DNA of 10,791 nt from the NCBI GenBank assembly GCA_003132765.1, contig PKYU01000179.1:1-10791 (forward strand). Direction: 5' to 3'. Of this stretch, positions 1 to 6,688 are shown piece by piece (position 1 is the stretch's first letter; each line of letters opens with the position of its first letter). A program made the translations under genes and the position numbers. The notes beneath the pieces were generated by a model, which was not told the origin of the DNA, made no database searches, and saw nothing but the letters and a program-made list of their open reading frames with translations. The DNA is from Chitinophagaceae bacterium. GTDB taxonomy: Bacteria > Bacteroidota > Bacteroidia > Chitinophagales > Chitinophagaceae.

Positions 1-2738
1 TGCCAGTCAGGATCAGCATGTCCGAATACTTTTTGAGCCGAGGAACCTAAATCTGAGAAACGGGTGAATACGCCAGTTCCCGGGTCAATAACCATTTTAC
101 CGTCGGGTGTCCTTACAAAGGCATTGCCATATACCAAATCAATTCTTTTTCCATTATATTCATAATTATTTGGATTGGCGTCGTTTACCCATTTCCTTAC
201 ATAAGTTGAGAAATTTGCCGTAATATTCCAGCTAAATCCGTTTGGATGAATAATTGGTCTTGCACTTAGCACCGCCTCCCATCCATCGTTGGTATAAGTA
301 TTGCCATTTGTCAGAAAGGATGAATAGCCGGAGGCGGAAGACGTTCCCTCATTAACAATACCGGTATTCTTGTAATGATAATGCGTTATATCAATTCCTA
401 AATTATTATTAAAGAACCTAATATCCCCTCCAAATTCAGTGGCTTGCCTGTCTGCTGTCTGAATAGAAGAACTAACTGTTTGATCAGTATACTGAGCACT
501 GCTTTGATTGGAATAAGTTGGGTTTAAGGTATAGGGCTGTGAAAATTGATAGCTGGGGCCACCATAGGGCGAATACCACGTATATCCGTAACCTCCTGCA
601 GGTGTAGAACTCACATTAGGAGAAAAAAATGCATTTGTTCCCCCGCTTTTGCTTTCAGCATAGGAGCCCCTAATTTTAAGGAAGGAAATTACTTTGGGTA
701 AATGAACGTATTCGGAAATTACAGTTGCAAGATTAAAAGACGGATAAAAATAACTATCACCATTAGTTGGTAAGGCAGAAGACTTATCCACCCTGCCGGT
801 CACATTTGCTGTTATATAAGACTTGTAACCCAGATCCACCGAATAGTAAGCGCTTAGTACCAGCATGCTTGAATGAAAACTACTTCCTGTCAAAGGATTC
901 AGTGAATTAGAAAAAGAGTATATACCAGGAACATTAAGATAGTTGGTTGATTCGAAATCGGAATTAAAATCAAAATTCCTAGCAGTACCTCCGCCCAGTG
1001 CCTGCAGATCCAAAAATCCTAAAATATTATCCTGATGATATCTTACCTGTGCATCAACATTCGACTCAAATAAACCTCTCCTGTCTTCCCTGTAGTCACC
1101 TTGACGAAGTGGTCTTCCATAAACTCCTGCTGAATAGGGTAATTTTTCAGAATTAAGCATATCATATGCCGTCATGCTTGGCCTGAACTGAACGTCAAGG
1201 TTGTTATTAATTTTATAATTCAGCGAAACGTAACCATATTCGTTATTTTGATAATGCCCTCTTAACCATTGGTAAGACATGAACCAGGGGTTATTATAAC
1301 GATAATACTCTGCATAATTCTGCTCAATGCCCACTTTACCTGGCTGCCAATAATTTCGAATATTAGGATCATTGACGCTCCAGTCTGCTGCACCCCAAAT
1401 GATGATGTTATAGATAATAGAGTTGGGACCATATGCCACATCCGGCACATTGGGTGTAGATTGCCTGCTATAATTAAAATAACTGGTAACACTGAATTTA
1501 TCATTAAATCTGTGAACCACGCTGGTAGTAAAATTTCCATTGTTTAATTGAGTATTCGGAACGATACCCTGCTGATAGGTATTACCCAGTGAGAGGCGAA
1601 CATCCGTTTTTTCAGTAGATGAACTAACAGAAATGCTGTTGGAGGAAAGTAGTCCGGTCTGTAGAAATTTGGTGAGATTGTCCTTGCCTCTTGCGACAAA
1701 GGGCGTAGGCTTTACGTGGCCTATATAGGTACTTCCGTCAGCAAAAGTGGTAGTATAATTTTGAGATGGATCGTAGGCACCATCATACTGAGGCAAAAGC
1801 TGGCCTCTGAATTGCGGGCCCCAAATATCATAATCATAATCATTAACGCCAACTCCAACTGCTCCGGTACCAAAATAGGAAGAAGGACTGGAACCGCCTC
1901 CACCATAAGCATATTTTCCATTATCACCCGGTCCATAGGTATCCTGCCATTTGGGCAAAGCAATAAAACCTTTATTCCATTGAGTGCTCGAATTGAAACT
2001 TACAACCGGGCCACCTTTGGCCTTTGATCCTTTCTTGGTATTTATTATAATAGCACCATTTTTTCCCTGGAAACCATATAAAGCGGCGGCATTTGGCCCT
2101 TTCAAAACAGTCACAGTTTCAATATCATCCGGGTTTATATTATAAGTGTCAGAGCTGATGGCAACTCCATCCACTACAAACATGGGTCGGTCATTAGGAT
2201 CGTTTTCACCACGGATAATTACATCCGGAGAATGTCCTATTTCTGAATTGATATTTACTTCAAGCCCTGCAACATTTCCTTTTAAAGAGCTTACCGGATC
2301 TGCCTCCCTGGCCTGGGTAAACTTTGAAGCATCTATAGTTTGAATGGCATAACCAAGACGTCTTGCCTCCTTTTTAATACCTGTAGCAGTTACCACAACT
2401 TCATTTAATTCTTTAATTCCCTGGGCAAGTTCGAAGGTCATGTTATTTTGAGCAAGCCCAACTTCCTTTTGGTTATAGCCGGAAAAACTTAAGATGATCC
2501 TGGCATTGGAAGGCGCTTCCAAATAAAATTCTCCGTCTTTGTTAGTTGATGTTCCTGTTCTCGAATTCTTAATGGTAACACTTACACCTTCAAGTGGAGT
2601 TTTAGAAGAAGCATCAACCACTTTTCCCTGAAAGGAAACTTTTTCTAAATTTACTTGTGCAATAATTACTGTTGAAAAAAACAGTAGTGAGATCGCAAAA
2701 AATATTTTTCCTGCGATCATTAGGTAGATTTGTTTCAT
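1..2738 (-). CDS. SusC/RagA-family TonB-linked outer membrane receptor, 3' end beyond window
   Basis: An uninterrupted frame reads leftward from ATG at 2738 to the window edge, giving 912 residues without a stop. Residues 1-28 form a signal peptide (hydrophobic run FFAISLLFFSTVIIA, then Q). Residues 36-105 are a carboxypeptidase-regulatory-like beta-sandwich (GKVVDASSKTPLEGVSVTIK, then NKDGEFYL and SFSGY). LNEVVVTATG at 111-120 leads into the plug, which carries IIRG (174-177), MFVVDGVAI (186-194), DDIETVTVLKG (204-214) and ALYGFQGKNGAIIINTKKG (219-237), the SusC/RagA plug signature. The rest is aromatic- and asparagine-rich beta-barrel, ending in HADPDW, a block found well inside the barrel C-terminus of this family; roughly 100-200 residues are therefore probably missing. 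There is no STN domain, so no direct sign of FecR/sigma signalling. Known family role: TonB-driven uptake of glycans or peptides across the outer membrane with a SusD lipoprotein; the substrate cannot be told here. Confidence 0.96.
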   Translation of the reverse strand, partial: MKQIYLMIAGKIFFAISLLFFSTVIIAQVNLEKVSFQGKVVDASSKTPLEGVSVTIKNSRTGTSTNKDGEFYLEAPSNARIILSFSGYNQKEVGLAQNNMTFELAQGIKELNEVVVTATGIKKEARRLGYAIQTIDASKFTQAREADPVSSLKGNVAGLEVNINSEIGHSPDVIIRGENDPNDRPMFVVDGVAISSDTYNINPDDIETVTVLKGPNAAALYGFQGKNGAIIINTKKGSKAKGGPVVSFNSSTQWNKGFIALPKWQDTYGPGDNGKYAYGGGGSSPSSYFGTGAVGVGVNDYDYDIWGPQFRGQLLPQYDGAYDPSQNYTTTFADGSTYIGHVKPTPFVARGKDNLTKFLQTGLLSSNSISVSSSTEKTDVRLSLGNTYQQGIVPNTQLNNGNFTTSVVHRFNDKFSVTSYFNYSRQSTPNVPDVAYGPNSIIYNIIIWGAADWSVNDPNIRNYWQPGKVGIEQNYAEYYRYNNPWFMSYQWLRGHYQNNEYGYVSLNYKINNNLDVQFRPSMTAYDMLNSEKLPYSAGVYGRPLRQGDYREDRRGLFESNVDAQVRYHQDNILGFLDLQALGGGTARNFDFNSDFESTNYLNVPGIYSFSNSLNPLTGSSFHSSMLVLSAYYSVDLGYKSYITANVTGRVDKSSALPTNGDSYFYPSFNLATVISEYVHLPKVISFLKIRGSYAESKSGGTNAFFSPNVSSTPAGGYGYTWYSPYGGPSYQFSQPYTLNPTYSNQSSAQYTDQTVSSSIQTADRQATEFGGDIRFFNNNLGIDITHYHYKNTGIVNEGTSSASGYSSFLTNGNTYTNDGWEAVLSARPIIHPNGFSWNITANFSTYVRKWVNDANPNNYEYNGKRIDLVYGNAFVRTPDGKMVIDPGTGVFTRFSDLGSSAQKVFGHADPDW

Positions 2739-2761
2739 AAACAATTTTTTAAATTAGGGAG

Positions 2762-2769
2762 CAAACCTA
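2762..2769 (-). promoter_or_regulatory. -7 promoter element of the SusC-type gene
   Basis: Read on the minus strand this is TAGGTTTG, an exact match to the Bacteroidota -7 consensus TAnnTTTG. It lies 23 bases before the SusC ATG, predicting a leader of roughly 15-20 nt. No clear TTG -33 element is present at 17-21 bases upstream, which is common for these promoters. A plus-strand match (TACCTTTG) overlaps it at 2768-2775. Confidence 0.6.
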
Positions 2770-2801
2770 CCTTTGCAATGTTACCATATTGTTATAGACG
2801 A

Positions 2802-2829
2802 GTTAACAAAAAGTTATATAATTGTTAAC
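2802..2829. repeat. inverted repeat upstream of the SusC promoter
   Basis: Perfect 8-base arms GTTAACAA (2802-2809) and TTGTTAAC (2822-2829) separated by 12 bases. The centre lies about 50 bases upstream of the -7 element of the SusC-type gene, a plausible position for an activator dimer site. This function is inferred from position and symmetry only. Confidence 0.45.
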
Positions 2830-3140
2830 GGAATATTTCTGAATTTTCTTAAAAAGAAGGAGTTAGTACACGGATGACCGTTAAGCGAAAATAAAAAATA
2901 TCCGGGCCTGGTAGAATTAAATAAACAAATTTTTAAATAGAAATTATTTGTTATTAATACAGCAGCATTTTAAGATTTTTACTTTCTCTTTTCCGAATAC
3001 AATTCACCAGGTATTGACTTTTCAAGAATTTCTTTGCATGAATAAAATTCTTATTCTGTTGTACCTTTTTAAATGAATGGAGAGAAAGAATGTCAATGAA
3101 AAATTCATGACAAAATTAGATCCAGGGTATCAATAAAATT

Positions 3141-3158
3141 TTAAGTTGTAAAACTTAA
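3141..3158. repeat. short hairpin-forming inverted repeat
   Basis: Arms TTAAGTT (3141-3147) and AACTTAA (3152-3158) around the 4-base loop GTAA; all seven pairs match. It ends 83 bases before the start of the small basic gene. It has few G-C pairs and no T-tract follows, so it is more likely an operator-like dyad or chance than a terminator. Confidence 0.35.
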
Positions 3159-3241
3159 CATTGGAAGTATTAAATTAATATTAATTTTACGTTATCTTTT
3201 TGTAAAATCTTAAATTATCAATTAAAAGAACCATAATTAAA

Positions 3242-3487
3242 ATGAAAAATACGGGAAGTAAAAAAAATTTGCAGAAGACAGTTTCAGATCAATTATTTAC
3301 TGTTTTGTCTGGCTTGAAAGATCACCTCGGAGAAAAAAAATTTCAAAGGAGAATTAAAAAAGCATCGAAGATGTTGGTTTCCGGAATAAAAGAAACAACT
3401 AAGAAAAAGGAAGCAGTTACGCACAAAAAATCGACCAAGCTAAAGAAAAAAGCTATTTTGATTCCCGCAACAAATGAGTCTTCATAA
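3242..3487 (+). CDS. small lysine-rich basic protein of unknown function
   Basis: An 81-residue protein with 20 Lys and 2 Arg against 6 acidic residues, so a net charge of about +16. Residues 10-50 look like a helical segment (LQKTVSDQLFTVLSGLKDHL, then GEKKFQRRIKKASKML) and residues 50-70 are a lysine-rich tail with the runs KKK (54-56) and KLKKK (66-70). There is no signal peptide or membrane segment, so it is presumably cytoplasmic. The pattern is compatible with a small nucleic-acid- or nucleoid-binding protein, but this rests on composition alone. The gene stands alone: over 500 bases from the SusC gene and convergent with the PAP2 gene. AT-rich DNA favours lysine codons, so the composition should not be over-read; still, the length, ATG start and amphipathic helix pattern make a real gene likely. 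I do not recognise a named family. Confidence 0.65.
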   Translation: MKNTGSKKNLQKTVSDQLFTVLSGLKDHLGEKKFQRRIKKASKMLVSGIKETTKKKEAVTHKKSTKLKKKAILIPATNESS

Positions 3488-3509
3488 TTCGATAAATATT
3501 ACAAGATAG

Positions 3510-3529
3510 TCCTTAAACGAACTTAAGGA
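3510..3529. repeat. inverted repeat after the small basic gene
   Basis: Arms TCCTTAA (3510-3516) and TTAAGGA (3523-3529) with loop ACGAAC, 22 bases past the stop of the small gene and within the 275-base convergent gap before the PAP2 stop. It could stabilise the 3' end or help to end transcription, but no T-run follows on either strand, so it is not a typical intrinsic terminator. I see nothing else convincing in 3488-3762. Confidence 0.35.
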
Positions 3530-3762
3530 TACTCAAAATAATTTAATATCAGAAAAACCATTGGTTAGTTAATAAGGTGATTCATAAAGATTGCCATTTT
3601 AACTTACCTTTTCTTTGGTGGTATCCATAAAATAAGGCTGATTGTATCACTAATTTTATTTCTTCTTTTACTTTCAGTTTATTTCTTTGATTATAAGAAT
3701 TAATAATTATTCGGGTTGCATTTGAAGAATCTAAATACCAATTAAATCTGCTTTACAACCTG

Positions 3763-4377
3763 TTAGGAACATTCCTGGCTCAAAAAAGGTAATGCCAGCT
3801 TGGGAATGGGTAATTTGGAATCCACATAAAGCTCAAAAATTCTTGCCATCATCGTTCCTATTATTATGCCTAATAGTCCACCGGCAATAATATCAGATGG
3901 GAAATGTTTCCCAACATAGATTTGCGAATAGCCTATTAGCGATGCCCATATCCAAAGCCAGCGCCACTTTTTGCCGGTTAACTTGTATAATGACCAAAAC
4001 CAGAATGCTGCTAAACCAAAATGATTAGCTGCATGAGATGATGGAAACGAATACTGTCCCCCGCAATCAACAAGATGCCTGACCATTGCGCCAATTTCAG
4101 TATCATAACATGGACGTAAACGCCCGAATATATTTTTAAAAATATCGGATAAACTATCTGTTAGGGCTACACCAATGAGCGTAAATACAATAAGTGGCCA
4201 AGCCTGCTTTCCTGTTTTTTTGAAGAAATACCAGGCCATAAAAAGATATAACGGAATCCAACTTACAGGATTCCGGGCTATGAGCATTACTGTGTCAAGA
4301 TAGCGATACTGGGAATCATGATTGATCAGCAACAATAAAATTTTATCAAACCTTTTAATAATTTCAATTGGTGGCAT
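3763..4377 (-). CDS. PAP2-family membrane phosphatase
   Basis: A 204-residue protein from ATG at 4377. The three PAP2 phosphatase blocks are in order: C1 KNIFGRLRP (81-89, the KxxxxxxRP form), C2 PSSH (112-115) and C3 SQIYVGKHFPSD (151-162). His115 and His158 with Asp162 match the family's catalytic set. Hydrophobic segments near 36-52, 59-75, 118-132, 140-150 and 163-182 make it an integral membrane protein. Family members remove phosphate from isoprenoid pyrophosphates, phosphatidyl-glycerophosphate or lipid A at the outer face of the inner membrane; which one applies here cannot be decided. Odd point: the arginine that normally follows Ser in C3 is Gln152 (codon CAA). A TTG six codons upstream (4395) could lengthen the protein, but it overlaps a promoter-like TACTTTG and no conserved residues are gained, so the ATG is preferred. 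The gene is divergent from the two-component system, hinting at shared control. Confidence 0.92.
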   Translation of the reverse strand: MPPIEIIKRFDKILLLLINHDSQYRYLDTVMLIARNPVSWIPLYLFMAWYFFKKTGKQAWPLIVFTLIGVALTDSLSDIFKNIFGRLRPCYDTEIGAMVRHLVDCGGQYSFPSSHAANHFGLAAFWFWSLYKLTGKKWRWLWIWASLIGYSQIYVGKHFPSDIIAGGLLGIIIGTMMARIFELYVDSKLPIPKLALPFLSQECS

Positions 4378-4392
4378 GGGTTTAGTTTTGCG

Positions 4393-4399
4393 CAAAGTA
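4393..4399 (-). promoter_or_regulatory. possible -7 element of the PAP2 gene
   Basis: The minus strand reads TACTTTG followed by CGC, one base shorter than TAnnTTTG. It lies 15 bases upstream of the chosen ATG and overlaps the alternative TTG start. The spacing suits a very short leader. The match is imperfect and no -33 box was found. Confidence 0.3.
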
Positions 4400-4459
4400 C
4401 CATTCCAACATTACCGAATGGTTAATATATTATTACGTCAATATGAATTGTTTCTTTTG

Positions 4460-4481
4460 AGATTAATTATTTTTTTAATCT
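4460..4481. repeat. inverted repeat in the divergent region
   Basis: Arms AGATTAA (4460-4466) and TTAATCT (4475-4481) match at all seven positions around an 8-base T-rich spacer. It lies about 80 bases upstream of the PAP2 start. Its composition is very AT-rich, so chance is a serious alternative. Confidence 0.35.
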
Positions 4482-4554
4482 GGTAATAACTTATGGATAA
4501 AATAACATTTAAACCAGGTTAGTGTTATTAAATTATTAAGATAACATGAAGTTT

Positions 4555-4572
4555 TTGTAAACTACTTGTAAA
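4555..4572 (+). promoter_or_regulatory. tandem TTGTAAA direct repeat, candidate response-regulator site
   Basis: TTGTAAA occurs at 4555-4561 and again at 4566-4572, an 11-base period with a 4-base spacer. OmpR/PhoB-family regulators characteristically bind head-to-tail half-sites one helical turn apart, and such a regulator is encoded 160 bases downstream. Assignment to this regulator is inference. Confidence 0.35.
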
Positions 4573-4647
4573 GCGAACTGTTAGAGGCAAATTTGTAAGA
4601 ACTATTAGCAGGTTATAATAATTGTTGGTACCACTTACCCGAAGTTT

Positions 4648-4670
4648 TAAATTGACCTGAGGTTAATTTA
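4648..4670. repeat. near-perfect palindrome upstream of the response regulator
   Basis: Arms TAAATTGACC (4648-4657) and GGTTAATTTA (4661-4670) around TGA match at nine of ten positions; the single mismatch would be a G-U pair in RNA, so a transcript could form a continuous 10-pair stem. It overlaps the weak -7 candidate at 4647-4654 and ends 63 bases before the regulator start. It could be an operator or a leader hairpin. Confidence 0.45.
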
Positions 4671-4733
4671 TTACAGTCGCTTGCCAGAGTAGTACTTTAT
4701 TTTTTTAATGATCATTAGATTTAAACATACAGG

Positions 4734-5438
4734 ATGAGGCTGCTGTTAATTGAAGATGAAACCGAATTATCCAGGAGTATTTGCCAATATCTCGAAAGGG
4801 ATAATTTCATTTGCGATGCGTCTTATTCTTACCGGGATGCCATGGAAAGAATTGAAGATTATAATTATGAATGCATTCTGCTTGATATAACGCTACCCGG
4901 GGGTAACGGCCTGAATATTCTGCGAAGACTCAAGGAGCAGGGAAAATCTGATGCAGTTTTGATTATTTCCGCGAGGGATTCATTAAATGATAAACTTAAC
5001 GGGCTAAACCTTGGGGCTGATGATTACCTGACCAAGCCTTTTCACCTGCCTGAACTATCGGCAAGGATAGCCGCTATTTTACGAAGGAAATTATTCGAAG
5101 GGCAAATCCGTATTGTGACCGATGATTTTACTTTAGATCTCCATGAAAAAATGGTACGTGGAAAAAAGGGATACATTGACCTTACCCGAAAGGAATATGA
5201 CCTGCTTCTATATTTTACGGCTAACAAAAATAAAGTTGTTACAAAGGAAGCAATTGTAGAGCATCTCTGGGGTGATCATATAGATATGAACGACAATTAT
5301 GATTTTATTTATACCCACATAAAAAACCTTCGGAAAAAACTTGTACAAAGCAGTTGCCGCGATTACATTAAAGCTGTGTATGGAATGGGATATAAGTTCA
5401 ATCTGGAACCTGAAGAAAATACTATTGAAAAAGAATGA
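4734..5438 (+). CDS. OmpR/PhoB-family response regulator
   Basis: A 234-residue cytoplasmic DNA-binding regulator. The receiver domain (1-118) has the acidic pair Glu7-Asp8, phosphoacceptor Asp51 in LLDITLPGGNG, Ser79 and Lys101 in LTKPF, so all phosphorylation residues are present. A winged-helix output domain covers about 125-225, with the family features LTRKEYDLLLYF (150-161), the recognition region around FIYTHIKNLRKKL (191-203) and the wing hairpin AVYGMGYKF (214-222). Its length is typical. The ATG overlaps by four bases with the stop of a 9-codon upstream frame (4708-4737), and the gene's own stop overlaps the kinase start in the same way, so kinase translation is probably coupled. 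It should be phosphorylated by that kinase and is likely to control nearby genes; candidate sites lie in the region upstream. It resembles the RprY/CusR type of Bacteroidota regulators, too loosely for a gene name. Confidence 0.96.
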   Translation: MRLLLIEDETELSRSICQYLERDNFICDASYSYRDAMERIEDYNYECILLDITLPGGNGLNILRRLKEQGKSDAVLIISARDSLNDKLNGLNLGADDYLTKPFHLPELSARIAAILRRKLFEGQIRIVTDDFTLDLHEKMVRGKKGYIDLTRKEYDLLLYFTANKNKVVTKEAIVEHLWGDHIDMNDNYDFIYTHIKNLRKKLVQSSCRDYIKAVYGMGYKFNLEPEENTIEKE

Positions 5439-6688
5439 AACTGCTTACTAAATATTCACTGGCGAATATACTTGTAATGGTCGCTATTTTTATAGCTTCA
5501 AGCCTGGTGTTGTTTAAATTTACGCAGATTATTCTCATAAGAGAAATGAAGGCAGATCTGGCCGGAATAGAAACGAAGGTCATTGACTACGTAAACTTGC
5601 ACAATAGTTTTCCGGCAGGATACCTCACGGATGAGGCCTTTATCAGTTTTGAAAAAACCGGTATTAATAAGACTGAACGGAAGACTGTGCTTATCCAAAT
5701 GTTCAGTAAGCGTGAAAATAAAATGCACAATTTCATGAAGCTTGATTTCCCGCTTTGGTTTGGGGGAAGCTGGAATAAAATATCTATCGCAAAGCCGCTC
5801 GAAGGCATGCACCATCTTTCCCGTGCGCTTATCACCATATCGATATCAACCATATTCATTATTATCCTGATTTCTTTGCTGCTGAACGGGCTCTTATTAA
5901 GGCGGCTTTGGAAGCCCTTTTATGAATCTATGGACGTAATGCGTAATTTTAAGTTGGGTGAAAATGAATCACTAGTATTTCCTTCAACTTCAACTGAAGA
6001 ATTCGTCTTTATGAATGATAGCCTTACTCTGGCCACGGCTAAGGCTAAACATGATTATATTCTGCTAAAAGAATTTACAGAGAATGCATCTCATGAAATG
6101 CAAACCCCCTTATCGATCATCAGATCAAAACTGGATATGATTATACAGGAAAAGGAACTTTCCCTAAAACAAAGTGAACTTGCCCGGGAAGCTTATTCCT
6201 CTATAAAAAAATTAACAAATTTGAATTACTCACTTTTGTTGCTTGCAAAGATAGAAAATCAACAATTTGATAATAAGCATGAGATAAGTCTGAAAGAGAA
6301 AGTTGAAGAGAAGATTGATCCCGTTCGTGAATTTTGGCTGAGTAATCAGATTACTGTTGAGCAATTAGTAAATGAAAGTAGCATAAAAATAAGTCCCGAG
6401 TTATTGGACATACTGCTTAATAATCTATTTAGCAATGCGAGTAATCACAATACCCCATCAGGCAAAATCAGCATAGAGCTAAAGCAAAATAAATTCACAA
6501 TCAGCAACAGCGGATCTCCAATACCCTTGGATGAAAAAAAATTATTTACCCGCTTTTATAAAACTGGGGTCAACAGCAATCATAATGGCCTTGGTCTTGC
6601 TATTATCAGACAGATTTCAAGAGTGTCTGCAGTCCATACAATGTATAAATATGCCAACCAAAGGCATTCATTTATCCTCACCTGGTAA
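5435..6688 (+). CDS. membrane sensor histidine kinase
   Basis: A 417-residue inner-membrane kinase, partner of the preceding regulator (ATGA overlap). Membrane segments lie near 11-32 and 131-153, enclosing a compact periplasmic sensor of about 95 residues with no recognised domain. A short linker (RRLWKPF at 156-162 onward) stands in the HAMP position. The H-box is FTENASHEMQTPLS with phosphoacceptor His220; the dimerisation helices run to about 275 (LLLLAKIENQQF). The ATPase domain has the N-box LLNNLFSNASNHN (327-339; Asn330, Asn334), the F-box-like LFTRFYK (370-376) and the G2 box GLGLAII (385-391). The usual DxG of the G1 box is NSG (358-360), a form I associate with this Bacteroidota kinase class, so activity is still expected. 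Catalytic parts are complete. The signal sensed is unknown; the receptor gene starting 139 bases further on is a plausible target of the pair. Confidence 0.95.
   Translation: MKLLTKYSLANILVMVAIFIASSLVLFKFTQIILIREMKADLAGIETKVIDYVNLHNSFPAGYLTDEAFISFEKTGINKTERKTVLIQMFSKRENKMHNFMKLDFPLWFGGSWNKISIAKPLEGMHHLSRALITISISTIFIIILISLLLNGLLLRRLWKPFYESMDVMRNFKLGENESLVFPSTSTEEFVFMNDSLTLATAKAKHDYILLKEFTENASHEMQTPLSIIRSKLDMIIQEKELSLKQSELAREAYSSIKKLTNLNYSLLLLAKIENQQFDNKHEISLKEKVEEKIDPVREFWLSNQITVEQLVNESSIKISPELLDILLNNLFSNASNHNTPSGKISIELKQNKFTISNSGSPIPLDEKKLFTRFYKTGVNSNHNGLGLAIIRQISRVSAVHTMYKYANQRHSFILTW

Larger units (their letters stand above)
2739..3241. other. intergenic region between the SusC-type gene and the small basic gene
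   Basis: About 500 bases, strongly AT-rich. It holds the SusC -7 element near its left end, an inverted repeat at 2802-2829 and another at 3141-3158. No RNA gene or convincing coding sequence was found. The only open stretches are a 12-codon peptide at 3038-3076, a 19-codon one at 3077-3136, and a 53-codon reverse-strand frame (2954-3115) that lacks an ATG near its beginning. No clear -33/-7 pair could be found for the downstream gene at 3242. Confidence 0.6.
4378..4733. other. divergent regulatory region between PAP2 and response regulator genes
   Basis: About 355 bases of AT-rich DNA without a gene. It contains, left to right, the possible PAP2 -7 element, a perfect inverted repeat (4460-4481), two TTGTAAA direct repeats 11 bases apart (4555-4572) with a further TTGTAA at 4593-4598, a long near-perfect palindrome (4648-4670) and a 9-codon upstream reading frame overlapping the regulator start. 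A candidate plus-strand promoter is TTG at 4625-4627, 19 bases, then TTAAATTG at 4647-4654 (six of eight consensus positions). This density of symmetrical elements points to a shared control region. Confidence 0.55.

Noticed and set aside
1262..2343. Several short frames on both strands (for example 1269-1547 plus, 1721-1963 minus, 2146-2343 plus)
   Set aside because: They lie inside the continuous SusC-type coding frame and have no domain or motif of their own.
3038..3136. Two abutting peptides of 12 codons (3038-3076) and 19 codons (3077-3136) in the same frame
   Set aside because: Too short, no promoter, no recognisable sequence; the in-frame stop and AT-rich setting favour chance.
3510..3529. 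Intrinsic terminator for the small basic gene or PAP2 gene
   Set aside because: The stem has only a few G-C pairs and no T-tract follows on either strand; listed only as an inverted repeat.
3590..3703. Hydrophobic 37-codon plus-strand frame (with LIVSLILFLLLLSVYFF)
   Set aside because: It has no ATG, GTG or TTG start in frame; T-rich DNA readily produces such membrane-like peptides by chance.
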